Below are positions 54,688-63,579 of a stretch of 64,000 nt of DNA, in pieces. This DNA is from an uncultured bacterium (GTDB lineage: Bacteria; Sysuimicrobiota; Sysuimicrobiia; Sysuimicrobiales; Sysuimicrobiaceae). Below the pieces are notes generated by a model, which worked only from the letters and a program-made list of their open reading frames with translations, was not told the origin of the DNA and made no database searches. The first letter of the stretch is position 1. Each line of letters opens with the position of its first letter. Position numbers and translations under genes: made by a program. The DNA lies in the NCBI GenBank assembly GCA_938028835.1, contig CALIMJ010000004.1, forward strand, positions 1 to 64,000. The letters are read 5' to 3'.

Positions 54688-55461
54688 CTACCTGCCCTGG
54701 AAGACGGGCTTGCGCTTCTCCAGAAACGCCCGCACTCCCTCCTCCTTGTCCTCGGTGCCGAAGGCCAGGGCAAACAGGCGGCGTTCGTAGTCCAGCCCCA
54801 CCTCCAGCGGCGTGTCCAGGGACCGCAGCACCGCGGCTTTGGCCAGGCGGACGGCCACGGGCGCCTTGCTGGCGATCTCCCGCGCGAGGGCGTAGACCTC
54901 GTCCATCAGGGCCTCCGGGGGCACCACCCGGTTCACCAGACCCCACTCGTACGCCTGCTGCGCGGGGATGTGCCGGCCGGTGAGGATCATCTCCATGGCC
55001 CGGTGCTTGCCCACCGCGCGCGGCAGCCGCTGGGTGCCGCCGGCACCCGGCAGGATCCCCAGGTTGATCTCCGGCTGGCCGAACCGTGCGGTCTCCGACG
55101 CCACGATGAGGTCGCAGGCCATGGCGAGCTCACACCCGCCACCCAGACAGTAGCCGCTCACGGCGGCGATGAGGGGCTTGGGGAAGGCCCGGATCCGGTC
55201 CCACCGCTTGCCCCGCGGCCCCTCCAGCATCCCCACAGGGGTGACCCCCTCGAACTCCCGGATGTCGGCACCTGCGGCGAACGCCCGCTCGTCCCCGGTG
55301 AGCACCACCACCCGCACCTCCGGGTCCGCCTCGAAGGCATCCAGGGCCGCACACAGCTCGTCCAGGGTCTGGCCGTTGAGGGCGTTGAGGACCTTGGGCC
55401 GGTTGAGCCGGATGGTGGCCACGTGGCCGTCCACCTGGATCAGGATGTTCTGGAACTCCAT
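54688..55461 (-). CDS. Enoyl-CoA hydratase
   Basis: 257 residues. SGYCLGGGCELAMACD oxyanion motif, both hydratase glutamate regions (QPEINLGILPGAGGTQRL and AMEMILTG). Hydrates trans-2-enoyl-CoA. ATG at 55461 behind GGAGGCGAGG; the frame upstream to 55575 overlaps valS and is not needed. First gene of the ech-ech-thl group, downstream of valS. Confidence 0.92.
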   Translation of the reverse strand: MEFQNILIQVDGHVATIRLNRPKVLNALNGQTLDELCAALDAFEADPEVRVVVLTGDERAFAAGADIREFEGVTPVGMLEGPRGKRWDRIRAFPKPLIAAVSGYCLGGGCELAMACDLIVASETARFGQPEINLGILPGAGGTQRLPRAVGKHRAMEMILTGRHIPAQQAYEWGLVNRVVPPEALMDEVYALAREIASKAPVAVRLAKAAVLRSLDTPLEVGLDYERRLFALAFGTEDKEEGVRAFLEKRKPVFQGR

Positions 55462-55525
55462 CCTCGCCTCCTGTCGGTCGATCTGCTCAGGGAGTTCGGC
55501 GCCCGAGGCGGGGATCCCTGGGACT

Positions 55526-58168
55526 TCAGCCCCGCTGGGTGGGGTCAGACACCAGGTAGCGCGCAAGCTTGTCACGCCGCGCCTGTGCCCGGCTCAACCG
55601 CTCCCGCTCGGCCTCCACCACCTCTGCGGGCGCCCGTCGGAGGAAGTCCGGGTTTTCCAGCCGCGACCGCACTCGCTCGATCTCCCGCTCCACCTCCTCG
55701 AGCTCCTCCCGGGCCCGCTGGGCCAGCCGGTCGGCCTGCGCACGGTCCAGGGGCACCCACACCTCCACCGGCCCCACCACGCCGCCCGCGGCGGGGTGCG
55801 GCCGCTGCGTCTCGTCCACGAAGTTCAGGCGGGCCCGCCCCAGGAACTCCAGCAACGCGTGGTGGGTTTCCAGGGAAGCCCGCGTCGACCCCGCCACCAG
55901 CCGCACCTCCACCCGCTCCTGCGGCGGAGTGCGCAGGTCCGCCCGCAGGCTGCGCACTTCCCGCACCACGTGCTGCACCAGCTCCATCTCCGCCTCCGCG
56001 TCAGGGTCCAGCCCGGTCAGGTCCGGTTGTGGCCAGGGAGCCACCATGATGCTGTCGCCCTCGTGGGGAAGGGCCTGCCAGGCTGCCTCGGTGACGAAGG
56101 GCATGATGGGGTGCAGCAGGCGCAGGCTAGCTTCCAGCGTCCGCCACAGGGTGAAGCGGGTGGCGTCCTGCGCCTGAGGGTCCTGCAGGAGCACCTTGCT
56201 CATCTCCAGGTACCAGTCGCAGAACTCGCTCCACAGGAAGTGGTACAGGCCCCGGGCCGCCCGGTCGAACTCGTACTCCTCGTACGCGGCCGTCACCGCC
56301 TGCACGGTCCGCTGCAGGCGGCTGGTGATCCACCGGTCCGGAGTGCGACCCCGGAGGGCCGCAGGGTCCACCCCGCGCGGGTCCCAGTCGCCCAGGCTGC
56401 GGAGGACGTAGCGGGTCGCGTTCCAGATCTTGTTGGCGAAGTTGCGGGTGTCCGCCACCATCTTCTCGTCGAACCGCAGGTCCTGCTGCGCCTGGGAGCA
56501 CCGCGACACCAGCCCGAACCGCAGGGCGTCCGCGCCGTACCGCTCGATGGCCTGTAAGGGGTCCACGCCGGTGCCCAGGGACTTGCTCATGCGCCGCCCC
56601 TGGAGGTCCATCACCGTGGGGTTGATGTACACGTGGTGGAAGGGAACCTCCCCCATGAACTCCAGGCCGAACATGATCATCCGGCACACCCACAGGAAGA
56701 TGATCCCCCGGTCGGTGATCAGCACGCTGGTGGGGTAGAAGTACCGCAGGTCCTCGGTGTCCCGGGGCCAGCCCAGGGTGGCGAAGGGCCACAGGGCGCT
56801 GCTGAACCACGTGTCCAGCACGTCCGGGTCCTGCCGCCAGGCGCGGCCGCCGCAGGCCGGACACCCGCCCTCCGGGGCTGACTTGGACGCCACGGGCTGG
56901 TTACACGCCTCGCACCACCACACGGGGATCCGGTGGCCCCACCACAGCTGCCGCGAGATGCACCACGGCCGGATGTTGTCCAACCAGTCCACCGCTACCC
57001 GGGCCCACCGCTCGGGGAAGAATCGCACGCGGCCCGTGCGGATGGCGTCCGCGGCTCGCTGCGCCATCTCCCGCACGTCGCAGAACCACTGCTCGCTGAG
57101 GGCGGGCTCGATTACGGTGTGGCAGCGGTCACATCGGCCCACCCGGGTCCGGTACGGCTCCCGCCGCACCACCAGCCCGGCCTGCTCCAGGGCCTGGGCC
57201 ACCCGCTCCCGCGCCTCGAACCGGTCCAGCCCGGCGAACCGGCCCGCGTCCCGGGTCATCCGGCCGTCCTCCCCGATCACCACGAGGGCCGGGAGGCCGT
57301 GGTCTCTGCCGATCTCGTAGTCCAGGGGATCGTGGCCGGGCGTGATCTTCACCGCCCCGGTCCCGAACTCCGGATCCACCCGGGCGTCCGCCACCACGGG
57401 CACCACGCGGTCCACCAGGGGGACCACCACCCGCCGGCCCACCAGGTGACGGTACCTTGAGTCCTCCGGGTGTACCGCCACCGCCACGTCCGCCAGGATG
57501 GTCTCCGGTCTCTGCGTGGCGATGACGATCCCCTCCGAGCCGTCCGCGCCGGGGTACCGCACGTACCACAGGAAGCTGCTGACCTCCTCGTGCACCACCT
57601 CCAGGTCCGAGATGGCGGTGGCGCACCGGGGGCACCAGTTCACCATGTAGTCGCGGCTCCGGTAGATGCGCCCCCGCTGGTACAGGCGCACGAAGGCCTC
57701 CAGGACCGCGTCGTAGTAGTCCGGGTCCAGGGTGAAGATCTTGCGGTCCCAGTCGCACGAGATGCCCAGCCGCTCCAGCTGCGTGTAGATGATCTGACCG
57801 TACTTCTCGACCCACCGCCACACCCGCTGCTCGAACCCCTCCCGGCCCAGGTCCTCCCGGCGCAGCCCCTCCCGGGCCAGCTCCCGCTCCACCACGTTCT
57901 GCGTGGCGATCCCCGCGTGGTCGGTACCGGGCTGGTACAGGGCGTTGCGGCCCCGCATGCGCCAGAAGCGGGTCTGCACGTCCTGCAGGGTGTTGTTGAG
58001 GGCGTGGCCGATGTGCAGCTCCCCGGTGACGTTCGGCAGGGGCATCATCACCGCCCACGGCGCGCGCCCCGGGTCCGGCAAGGCGCGGAAGTACCCTCGC
58101 TCCACCCACGTGCGGTACAGCCGTCCCTCCACCTGGGAGGGGTCGTACGCCTTCGGCAGCTCCTCCAT
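55526..58168 (-). CDS. valS: Valyl-tRNA synthetase
   Basis: 880 residues, class Ia. PLPNVTGELHIGHALN (HIGH motif near residue 50), the editing domain, a CEACNQ...CPACGG zinc knuckle, WFSSALWPF and the RMSKS motif near residue 525; C-terminal coiled coil complete. ATG at 58168 with GGGAGGTG ribosome site. Preceded by a T-box leader with a Val specifier, so expression responds to uncharged tRNA-Val. Confidence 0.97.
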   Translation of the reverse strand: MEELPKAYDPSQVEGRLYRTWVERGYFRALPDPGRAPWAVMMPLPNVTGELHIGHALNNTLQDVQTRFWRMRGRNALYQPGTDHAGIATQNVVERELAREGLRREDLGREGFEQRVWRWVEKYGQIIYTQLERLGISCDWDRKIFTLDPDYYDAVLEAFVRLYQRGRIYRSRDYMVNWCPRCATAISDLEVVHEEVSSFLWYVRYPGADGSEGIVIATQRPETILADVAVAVHPEDSRYRHLVGRRVVVPLVDRVVPVVADARVDPEFGTGAVKITPGHDPLDYEIGRDHGLPALVVIGEDGRMTRDAGRFAGLDRFEARERVAQALEQAGLVVRREPYRTRVGRCDRCHTVIEPALSEQWFCDVREMAQRAADAIRTGRVRFFPERWARVAVDWLDNIRPWCISRQLWWGHRIPVWWCEACNQPVASKSAPEGGCPACGGRAWRQDPDVLDTWFSSALWPFATLGWPRDTEDLRYFYPTSVLITDRGIIFLWVCRMIMFGLEFMGEVPFHHVYINPTVMDLQGRRMSKSLGTGVDPLQAIERYGADALRFGLVSRCSQAQQDLRFDEKMVADTRNFANKIWNATRYVLRSLGDWDPRGVDPAALRGRTPDRWITSRLQRTVQAVTAAYEEYEFDRAARGLYHFLWSEFCDWYLEMSKVLLQDPQAQDATRFTLWRTLEASLRLLHPIMPFVTEAAWQALPHEGDSIMVAPWPQPDLTGLDPDAEAEMELVQHVVREVRSLRADLRTPPQERVEVRLVAGSTRASLETHHALLEFLGRARLNFVDETQRPHPAAGGVVGPVEVWVPLDRAQADRLAQRAREELEEVEREIERVRSRLENPDFLRRAPAEVVEAERERLSRAQARRDKLARYLVSDPTQRG

Positions 58169-58189
58169 TGAGCACGCACCTCCCAACGG

Positions 58190-58433
58190 GAAAGCGCCGC
58201 CCGTCCGAAAGGACGGAGCGGCGCTCCGCGGTACCACCTTCCTTCCGGGCCAGCCAACCATGCGGCCGCGGGCCCGGCCCTCGGGGCGCGGTCACGGGCG
58301 CCACCCGGCGGGCTCTACGGCTGTTTCCTCCCGCGGCTTGGGGGCGACGTTCACCGCCGGCCCGGCAGGCCCTTCCACCGCCGCGCCCTCGCTGCGCCGG
58401 CCGCGCGGCTACTCCTCCCCCGCGTCGCCTTCT
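58190..58433 (-). promoter_or_regulatory. T-box riboswitch leader of valS
   Basis: The 278-nt gap upstream of valS holds the conserved T-box sequence AAGGTGGTACCGCGG (58240-58226), followed at once by a terminator hairpin (arms 58193-58206 and 58211-58225, 4-nt loop, then TTTCCC). Upstream is a stem I region with AGTAG, AGCGAG and GGTGGAAG elements, and the specifier loop GTGAAC-GTC-GCCC, where GTC at 58348-58346 is a valine codon. Uncharged tRNA-Val binding would favour the antiterminator and valS readthrough. Unusually GC-rich for the class. Confidence 0.9.
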
Positions 58434-58438
58434 CCCGG

Positions 58439-58444
58439 ATTATA
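58439..58444 (-). promoter_or_regulatory. -10 box of the T-box/valS transcript
   Basis: Perfect TATAAT on the minus strand just before the T-box stem I and just after the stop of the zinc-ribbon gene. No strong -35 at 16-18 nt (GGGCTT region). Predicted start near 58433. Confidence 0.55.
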
Positions 58445-58446
58445 CG

Positions 58447-58668
58447 TCACCGGAGGACGAAAAGCCCCAGAGCCACCGCCACCGCCGCGGACAGCGCGAA
58501 CGTCGCCGCCACCCGCAGCAGGTCCCAGCGAAGGCGCCACATGAGCTCGGCCTCCGTTTCCTGCGTGACGGGCGAGGACGCCGGCGCGGTCGGCCGCAGC
58601 CGCGCCCCGCACCTGCGGCAGACGATCTTCCGCTCGGGGTTTTCCGTCCCGCACCTCGGACACCGCAT
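58447..58668 (-). CDS. Small zinc-ribbon membrane protein
   Basis: 73 residues: an N-terminal zinc ribbon with two Cys pairs (RCPRCGTENP and VCRRCGARLR) and one C-terminal transmembrane helix (ATFALSAAVAVALGLFVL). Function unknown; topology suggests a cytoplasmic ribbon on a membrane anchor. ATG at 58668, 26 nt downstream of the PHP gene. Confidence 0.75.
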   Translation of the reverse strand: MRCPRCGTENPERKIVCRRCGARLRPTAPASSPVTQETEAELMWRLRWDLLRVAATFALSAAVAVALGLFVLR

Positions 58669-58694
58669 GGCACGCCTCCCGCCGGTTGCTGGCC

Positions 58695-59519
58695 CTACCC
58701 CCGCGCCCGCTCCCGGGCCGCCCGCAGGGCATCCACCGCGCCCGGAGGGACGTAGACGCTACCCAGGGGGGCGCGGCTGGCCGGCCCCGGTCCATGGTAG
58801 TCACTGCCCCCCGTGGCCACCAAGCCGAACTCCTCAGCCCACTGGAGGAACCGCCGCACGTCCTGCGGTGCGTGGTCCGGGTAGTAGGCCTCGATGCCCA
58901 CAAGCCCCCGCTCCGCCAGCCGCGCCACCCGGTCCCGCTCCCCGCCCCAGAGCGGGTGGGCGAAAACGGGAACCCCGCCCGCCCGCAGAACGGCCTCCAC
59001 CGCCTCCTCGGGCGTGAAGCGCTCCCGCTCCACGTAGGCGGGCCTGCCCCGGGCCAGGTAGCGGCTGAAGGCTTCCTCGAAGCTGGCCACGTAGCCCGCG
59101 GCCACCAGGGCCCGGGCTACGTGGGGCCGGCCCACCGCACCGTCCGCCTGCTGCACCAACTCCTCGAGGGTAAGGGGGACTCCCAGCTGGTTCAGACGCC
59201 GCACCATCTCGTGAGCCCGCGCCAGCCGGCCGTCCCGCAGGTGCCGCAGGAACGTCCCGAACGACTGGCTCCGCCAGTCCACGAAGTAGCCGAGGATGTG
59301 GACCTCGCTCCCGGGGACGTCCGTGCTCAGCTCCACGCCCGGCACCAGCTCGAGGCCCAGGCGCTCCGCCTCGTCCACGGCCTCCGCGATCCCGTCCACG
59401 GTGTCGTGGTCGGTCACCGCCAGCACCTGGAGACCCACGGCCCTGGCCTCCCGGACCAGCTCCCGGGGCGAGAGGGTGCCGTCGGACGCCGTCGTGTGGG
59501 TGTGCAGGTCTGCCCGCAC
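58695..59519 (-). CDS. PHP-domain phosphoesterase (RnaAM/TrpH/YciV type)
   Basis: 274 residues. Metal-binding PHP motifs in order: DLHTHTTASDG, TDHDTVDG, PGVELST, AHPLW and GGSDYHG. The size and the insertion domain match the YciV/TrpH group, which are 3',5'-nucleoside bisphosphate phosphatases or 5'-3' RNA exonucleases. GTG at 59519 with AAAGGAGGAG; the longer frame up to 60404 is antisense shadow. Lies downstream of ymdB. Confidence 0.9.
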   Translation of the reverse strand: MRADLHTHTTASDGTLSPRELVREARAVGLQVLAVTDHDTVDGIAEAVDEAERLGLELVPGVELSTDVPGSEVHILGYFVDWRSQSFGTFLRHLRDGRLARAHEMVRRLNQLGVPLTLEELVQQADGAVGRPHVARALVAAGYVASFEEAFSRYLARGRPAYVERERFTPEEAVEAVLRAGGVPVFAHPLWGGERDRVARLAERGLVGIEAYYPDHAPQDVRRFLQWAEEFGLVATGGSDYHGPGPASRAPLGSVYVPPGAVDALRAARERARG

Positions 59520-59554
59520 CCGCTCCTCCTTTGACGCCCGGGTGACGCCCGGGC

Positions 59555-60328
59555 TCAGTCCACCTCGTGGATCCGGCGGATGGCTGTGGCCCGTCCCGAG
59601 CTGTCCGCCTCCACCAGCACCGCGCTGAACTGCACGGGACCCGTGGCCACCTCGAACCGGATGGGCAGCTGGGTCAGAAACCGCTGCAGGATGGCTTCCC
59701 GGTCCACTCCGATGACCCCGTCCCGTGGCCCGGTCATTCCCACGTCCGTGATGTAGGCGGTCCCGCCCGGGAGCACCCGCTCGTCTGCCGTCTGCACGTG
59801 GGTGTGCGTGCCCACCACCGCGGTCACCTGGCCGTCCAGGTAGTAGCCCATGGCGATCTTCTCCGAGGTGGCCTCCGCGTGGAAGTCCACGAGGATGAAG
59901 GGCGTCTCCCTGCGCAGGCGGTCCACCTCCGCCCGGGCCACCCGGAAGGGGTCGTCCAGGGGATCCATGAACACCCGACCCTGCAGGTTCAGAACGCCCA
60001 GCGCTAACCCGCCGCGGCGCAGGACCGTGCTGCCGTGCCCGGGGACCCCGGGCGGGTAGTTGGCCGGCCGGACCAAGCGCGGGTCCGCGTCCAGCAGTTC
60101 GTACGCCTCCCGCTTGGCCCAGGTGTGGTTGCCGCCCGTCAGGGCGTCTACCCCCGCCTCGAACAGCTCCGCGGCGGTCTGGGGAGTGAGGCCGACCCCG
60201 CCCGCGCTGTTCTCCGCGTTGGCCACCACGAAGTCCACCTCCCACTCGCGCCGCAGGGCGGGTACGCGCCGCGCCACCGCCCGGCGGCCCGGCCGGCCGT
60301 GCACGTCCCCCACGAACAGGATCCTCAA
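59555..60328 (-). CDS. ymdB: YmdB-family metallophosphoesterase
   Basis: 257 residues. Calcineurin-like motifs GDVHGRPG, NAENSAGG, GGNHTW and GTHTHVQTAD identify the YmdB/DR1281 family of cyclic nucleotide phosphodiesterases, which in Bacillus lies beside rny and affects biofilm choice. TTG start at 60328, whose TTGA overlaps the stop of the unknown gene upstream. Confidence 0.92.
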   Translation of the reverse strand: MRILFVGDVHGRPGRRAVARRVPALRREWEVDFVVANAENSAGGVGLTPQTAAELFEAGVDALTGGNHTWAKREAYELLDADPRLVRPANYPPGVPGHGSTVLRRGGLALGVLNLQGRVFMDPLDDPFRVARAEVDRLRRETPFILVDFHAEATSEKIAMGYYLDGQVTAVVGTHTHVQTADERVLPGGTAYITDVGMTGPRDGVIGVDREAILQRFLTQLPIRFEVATGPVQFSAVLVEADSSGRATAIRRIHEVD

Positions 60329-60876
60329 GGAAGGGGCTCCCGCACCCGCCGGGCGGTCCGGGGAGCGTAGTAAACCAGGACCCTGCCGCCTTCCCGGAGC
60401 CCAACTACGGGCCGGCTGGGACGCAGCTGGCGGGCGTGCTCCAGGGCGTAGCGGAGCTCCTCCTCCCGTCCCTCCTCCGGACCTTGCTCGCCCGCCAGAA
60501 GATCGTCTCCGAAGCTGTCGCGGGCCAGCTGCGCGACCACCCGCACCTCCTCCAGGGTCAGGTCGTCCACGGATCGCACCAGCTCGAACCGTGTGAAGTT
60601 GGGGCCCGCCTGCCAGCGAACCTCCAACCGCGGTGGTGGCCCGCCCTCCAGGTCGTGCAACACCGCCACGGCGTCCTCGACCCTCCGGGCGAATCGGACC
60701 CGAGACCGGGCTGGCAGCCTGCGACCGACCAGCAGGGTGAGCCGCAGGGTCCCCGCGCGCGGGTGGAAGGCCGCGGAGGCGAACTCCGGGAACTCCACCA
60801 GCAGCGCCGCCACGAAGCTGACGCTGTCGGGCAGGATCCGGATGGTCTCCGCAGCGTACGACGGTCCCACGGCCAT
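60325..60876 (-). CDS. Unknown protein between rny and ymdB
   Basis: 183 residues, soluble, no signal or transmembrane segment. N-terminal region (residues 15-115) has the look of an alpha/beta domain (LVEFPEFASAAFHP, LRLTLLVGRRLPARSR, VDDLTLEEVRVV); the C-terminal part is acidic and helical (QGPEEGREEELRYALEHARQL). I do not recognise the family. Position between RNase Y (19 nt upstream) and YmdB (4-nt overlap) suggests a role in RNA turnover or cyclic-nucleotide signalling, by context only. Confidence 0.7.
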   Translation of the reverse strand: MAVGPSYAAETIRILPDSVSFVAALLVEFPEFASAAFHPRAGTLRLTLLVGRRLPARSRVRFARRVEDAVAVLHDLEGGPPPRLEVRWQAGPNFTRFELVRSVDDLTLEEVRVVAQLARDSFGDDLLAGEQGPEEGREEELRYALEHARQLRPSRPVVGLREGGRVLVYYAPRTARRVREPLP

Positions 60877-60895
60877 AAGCCCCTCCGCGGCTCCG

Positions 60896-62437
60896 TCAGC
60901 GGGCGTACTCCACCACCCGCGTCTCCCGCAGCACCGTCACCTTGATCTGCCCCGGGTAGTCCAGGTCTGCCTCGATCCTGCGGGCCAGGTCCCGGGCCAA
61001 CCGGTAGGCGGCCAGGTCGTCCACCTCGTTGGGTCGCACGATGACCCGGATCTCCCGGCCCGCCTGGATGGCGTAGGCCCTCTCCACGCCGGGGAAAGAG
61101 GCGGCCAGCTGCTCCAGCGCCTGCAGCCGCTGGATGTACATCTCCACCGACTCCTTCCGGGCACCGGGCCGGGAGCCGGAGATGGCGTCCGCTGCGGCCA
61201 CCAGCACCGCCTCCACGTACTTCGCCTCCTCCTCCCCGTGGTGGTAGAGGATAGCGTTCAGTACCGCGGGGTGCTCGTGGTACCGCCGGGCGATGTCCAG
61301 GCCGATCTGCGTGTGGCTACCCTGGACTTCGTGGGTGAGGGCCTTGCCGATGTCGTGCAGCAGCCCCGCCCGCCGCGCCAGGGCCGCGTCCGCCCCCAGC
61401 TGGGATGCCAGCTCGCCCGCCAGCAGCGCCACCTCCACCGAGTGCTGCAGCACGTTCTGGCCGTAGGAGGTCCGGAACTTCAGCCGTCCCAGCAGCTTCA
61501 CCAGGTCCGGGTGCAGGCCGTGGACGCCCGCTTCCAGGGCCGCCCGCTCTCCCTCCTGCGCGATCCGCTCCTCCAGCTCCCGCTGGGCCTTCTCCACCAT
61601 CTCCTCGATCCGGGCCGGGTGGATGCGGCCGTCCGACATGAGCTTCTCCAGCGCGATCTTCGCCACTTCCCTCCGCACCGGGTCGAAGGAGGAGAGGGTC
61701 ACGGCCTCCGGGGTGTCGTCGATGATGAGGTCCACGCCCGTGAGGGCCTCCAGGGCCCGGATATTCCGGCCCTCCCGGCCGATGATCCGGCCCTTCATCT
61801 CGTCGGACGGGAGGGGCACCACGGACACGGTGACCTCCGCGGTGTGGTCGGCGGCGGTGCGCTGGATGGCCAGCGCCAGGATCTCCCGGGCCCGCCGCTC
61901 GGCTTCCTCCCGCGCCTCGCGCTCGATCTTGCGGATGCGCGCCAGCGCGTCTTCGCGCACGTCCGCCTCGACCTGCTCGAGGAGCCGGTGGCGGGCTTCC
62001 TCCGCGGTCAGACCCGCAATGCGTTCCAGGGCCTGCCGCTGCTCGCCGATGAGCGCGGTGACCTCCTCGGCTCGCTGGGCCAGTTCCTGCTCCTGCTGCT
62101 GGATCGCGCGCTCACGACGCTCGAGCTGGTCCGCCCTGCGTTCCAGGGCCTCCTCCCGCTGGACCAGACGCCGCTCCAGACGCTGGAGGTCCGCACGCTG
62201 CTCCCGGATCTCACGCTCCGCCTCCCGACGGAGCCGCAGCGCCTCTTCCTTGGCCTCCAGGAGGGCCTCTTTGGCCTTGGACTCGGCCTCACGTCGCGCC
62301 TCTTCGATGATCCGGCGGGCTTCCTGCTCCGCCGAACGGATCTTCGCTTCCGCGATCAGCTTGCGGAGAACGTACCCACCGATGAGGGCCACCACGCCCA
62401 CCGCGCCCAGCAGCGCGGCGAACTCAGTGGCGTTCGT
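60896..62437 (-). CDS. rny: Ribonuclease Y, probable non-standard ACG start
   Basis: About 513 residues. Membrane-anchored endonuclease that starts mRNA decay: N-terminal TM helix, long coiled coil (to about residue 200), KH domain ([15 protein letters not shown]) and HD domain (HDIGKA). The only normal start is GTG 62401, which would cut the TM helix to a dozen residues. A strong GGGAGGTGA ribosome site lies 9 nt before an in-frame ACG at 62437, and starting there restores a full anchor ([21 protein letters not shown]). Either ACG is used, or the codon is a base-call or true mutation of ATG. Confidence 0.93.
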   Translation of the reverse strand, partial: TNATEFAALLGAVGVVALIGGYVLRKLIAEAKIRSAEQEARRIIEEARREAESKAKEALLEAKEEALRLRREAEREIREQRADLQRLERRLVQREEALERRADQLERRERAIQQQEQELAQRAEEVTALIGEQRQALERIAGLTAEEARHRLLEQVEADVREDALARIRKIEREAREEAERRAREILALAIQRTAADHTAEVTVSVVPLPSDEMKGRIIGREGRNIRALEALTGVDLIIDDTPEAVTLSSFDPVRREVAKIALEKLMSDGRIHPARIEEMVEKAQRELEERIAQEGERAALEAGVHGLHPDLVKLLGRLKFRTSYGQNVLQHSVEVALLAGELASQLGADAALARRAGLLHDIGKALTHEVQGSHTQIGLDIARRYHEHPAVLNAILYHHGEEEAKYVEAVLVAAADAISGSRPGARKESVEMYIQRLQALEQLAASFPGVERAYAIQAGREIRVIVRPNEVDDLAAYRLARDLARRIEADLDYPGQIKVTVLRETRVVEYAR

Positions 62438-62485
62438 GTTTCGTCACCTCCCTTTGTGGGCGGTGCGTCCTGTCCTTCGCCTGCT

Positions 62486-62515
62486 AGTCTACGGTGCGGG
62501 GCTCCCGGGGGTCAA
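62486..62515 (-). promoter_or_regulatory. Promoter for rny
   Basis: Minus-strand TTGACC (62515-62510), 18-nt spacer, TAGACT (62491-62486); transcription start near 62479. Back-to-back with the lexA promoter; the SOS box lies 9 nt beyond its -35. Confidence 0.5.
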
Positions 62516-62523
62516 GGACGTCT

Positions 62524-62537
62524 TGAACAGACGTTTG
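62524..62537. promoter_or_regulatory. SOS box (LexA operator) upstream of lexA
   Basis: TGAACAGACGTTTG fits the Bacillus-type LexA operator CGAAC-RNRY-GTTYG except for the outermost base. It overlaps the -35 of the lexA promoter, the expected place for LexA autoregulation. Confidence 0.7.
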
Positions 62538-62563
62538 CCTATCGAAAGCCTGTGTGGTAACAT
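62535..62563 (+). promoter_or_regulatory. Promoter for lexA
   Basis: TTGCCT (62535-62540), 17-nt spacer, TAACAT (62558-62563) with an upstream TG (extended -10). Start near 62570, 25 nt before the lexA ATG. Confidence 0.55.
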
Positions 62564-62594
62564 AGCACCACGCGCTTTGGAAAGGGGGAGGACC

Positions 62595-63206
62595 ATGAGC
62601 AGAGGGCTCACGCGACGGCAGCGGCAGATCCTGGACTATGTGATCGAGTACACGCGGCGGCGCGGGTACCCGCCCTCGGTGCGGGACATCGGCAACGCCC
62701 TGCACCTGACCAGCAGCTCCACCGTCCACAGCCACCTCAGCGCCCTGGAGAAGAAAGGATACCTGCGGCGGGACCCCAGCAAGCCACGCGCCATCGAGGT
62801 CCTCAAGGATCCCACCAGCCTGCCCCACAAGCGGGTCGTCTCGCTTCCGGTGGTCGGCCGGGTGACCGCGGGGGCGCCGATTCTGGCGGAGCAGAACATC
62901 GAGGACTCCTTCACCCTCCCGGAGGACTTCGTGGGCGGCGGGGAGTGCTTCCTGCTCCGGGTCCGGGGCGACTCCATGATCGGCGCGGGGATTTACGACG
63001 GGGATTACCTGGTGGTCCGCAAGCAGTCCCACGCGCAGGACGGGGACATCGTGGTGGCCCGCATCGGGGACGAGGCCACCGTCAAGCGGTTCTACCGGGA
63101 AGGCGACCGGATCCGGCTGCAGCCCGAGAACCCGACCATGGAGCCGATCTACGCGGGGGACGTGGTCATCGAGGGGAAGGCGGTGGGCCTGGTCCGCCGG
63201 CTGTAG
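62595..63206 (+). CDS. lexA: LexA repressor
   Basis: 203 residues. N-terminal winged helix ([21 protein letters not shown]), Ala92-Gly93 cleavage site in VTAGAP, and the Ser127 (GDSM) / Lys164 (ATVKRF) protease dyad. Represses the SOS regulon until RecA-stimulated self-cleavage. ATG at 62595 behind AAAGGGGGAGG. The long frame upstream is antisense to rny. Its 3' end overlaps the convergent ATL gene by 41 nt. Confidence 0.96.
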   Translation: MSRGLTRRQRQILDYVIEYTRRRGYPPSVRDIGNALHLTSSSTVHSHLSALEKKGYLRRDPSKPRAIEVLKDPTSLPHKRVVSLPVVGRVTAGAPILAEQNIEDSFTLPEDFVGGGECFLLRVRGDSMIGAGIYDGDYLVVRKQSHAQDGDIVVARIGDEATVKRFYREGDRIRLQPENPTMEPIYAGDVVIEGKAVGLVRRL

Positions 63207-63579
63207 ATTTCCGGCGCCCGGCCGCCCGGAGCCGCCCCAGCAGGCGGGCGAGCTCCGCACCGGAGGGCCTCCACCGGTAGCGGATCAGGTCCACGGTCAG
63301 GTCCCGGTGGACCCGTACTCCCTCTTGCCGCAGGGCCCGAGCCTGCCCGGCGGGCCCTCCCGTGTACCCGGAGGCCAGCCCTCCGAACCGGTTCACGACC
63401 CGGTGCCAGGGGAGGTTGTCTGTGCTGGCGTGGGCGATCCAGCCCACCTGGCGCGCAGACCGGGGCCGGCCCGCCAGGGCCGCTACGTCGCCGTACGTCA
63501 GCACCTTCCCGCGAGGGATGGCGGCGACCACCGCCCGTACTCGGGCCCGGAACCCCTCCCTCGAACACACCGCCCGCAC
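63166..63579 (-). CDS. Alkyltransferase-like protein (ATL)
   Basis: 137 residues with the MGMT C-terminal DNA-binding fold ([24 protein letters not shown]) but W58 in LPWHRVV where the methyl-accepting Cys of PCHRV should be. ATL proteins cannot transfer the alkyl group; they bind O6-alkylguanine and flag it for nucleotide excision repair. The C-terminal tail after residue 110 is basic. GTG at 63579 directly after the upstream stop; convergent with lexA. Confidence 0.9.
   Translation of the reverse strand: MRAVCSREGFRARVRAVVAAIPRGKVLTYGDVAALAGRPRSARQVGWIAHASTDNLPWHRVVNRFGGLASGYTGGPAGQARALRQEGVRVHRDLTVDLIRYRWRPSGAELARLLGRLRAAGRRKSTAGGPGPPPSPR

Noticed and set aside
63166-63579. Active methylated-DNA-cysteine methyltransferase
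   Set aside because: The essential Cys is Trp, so it can only be an alkyltransferase-like protein.
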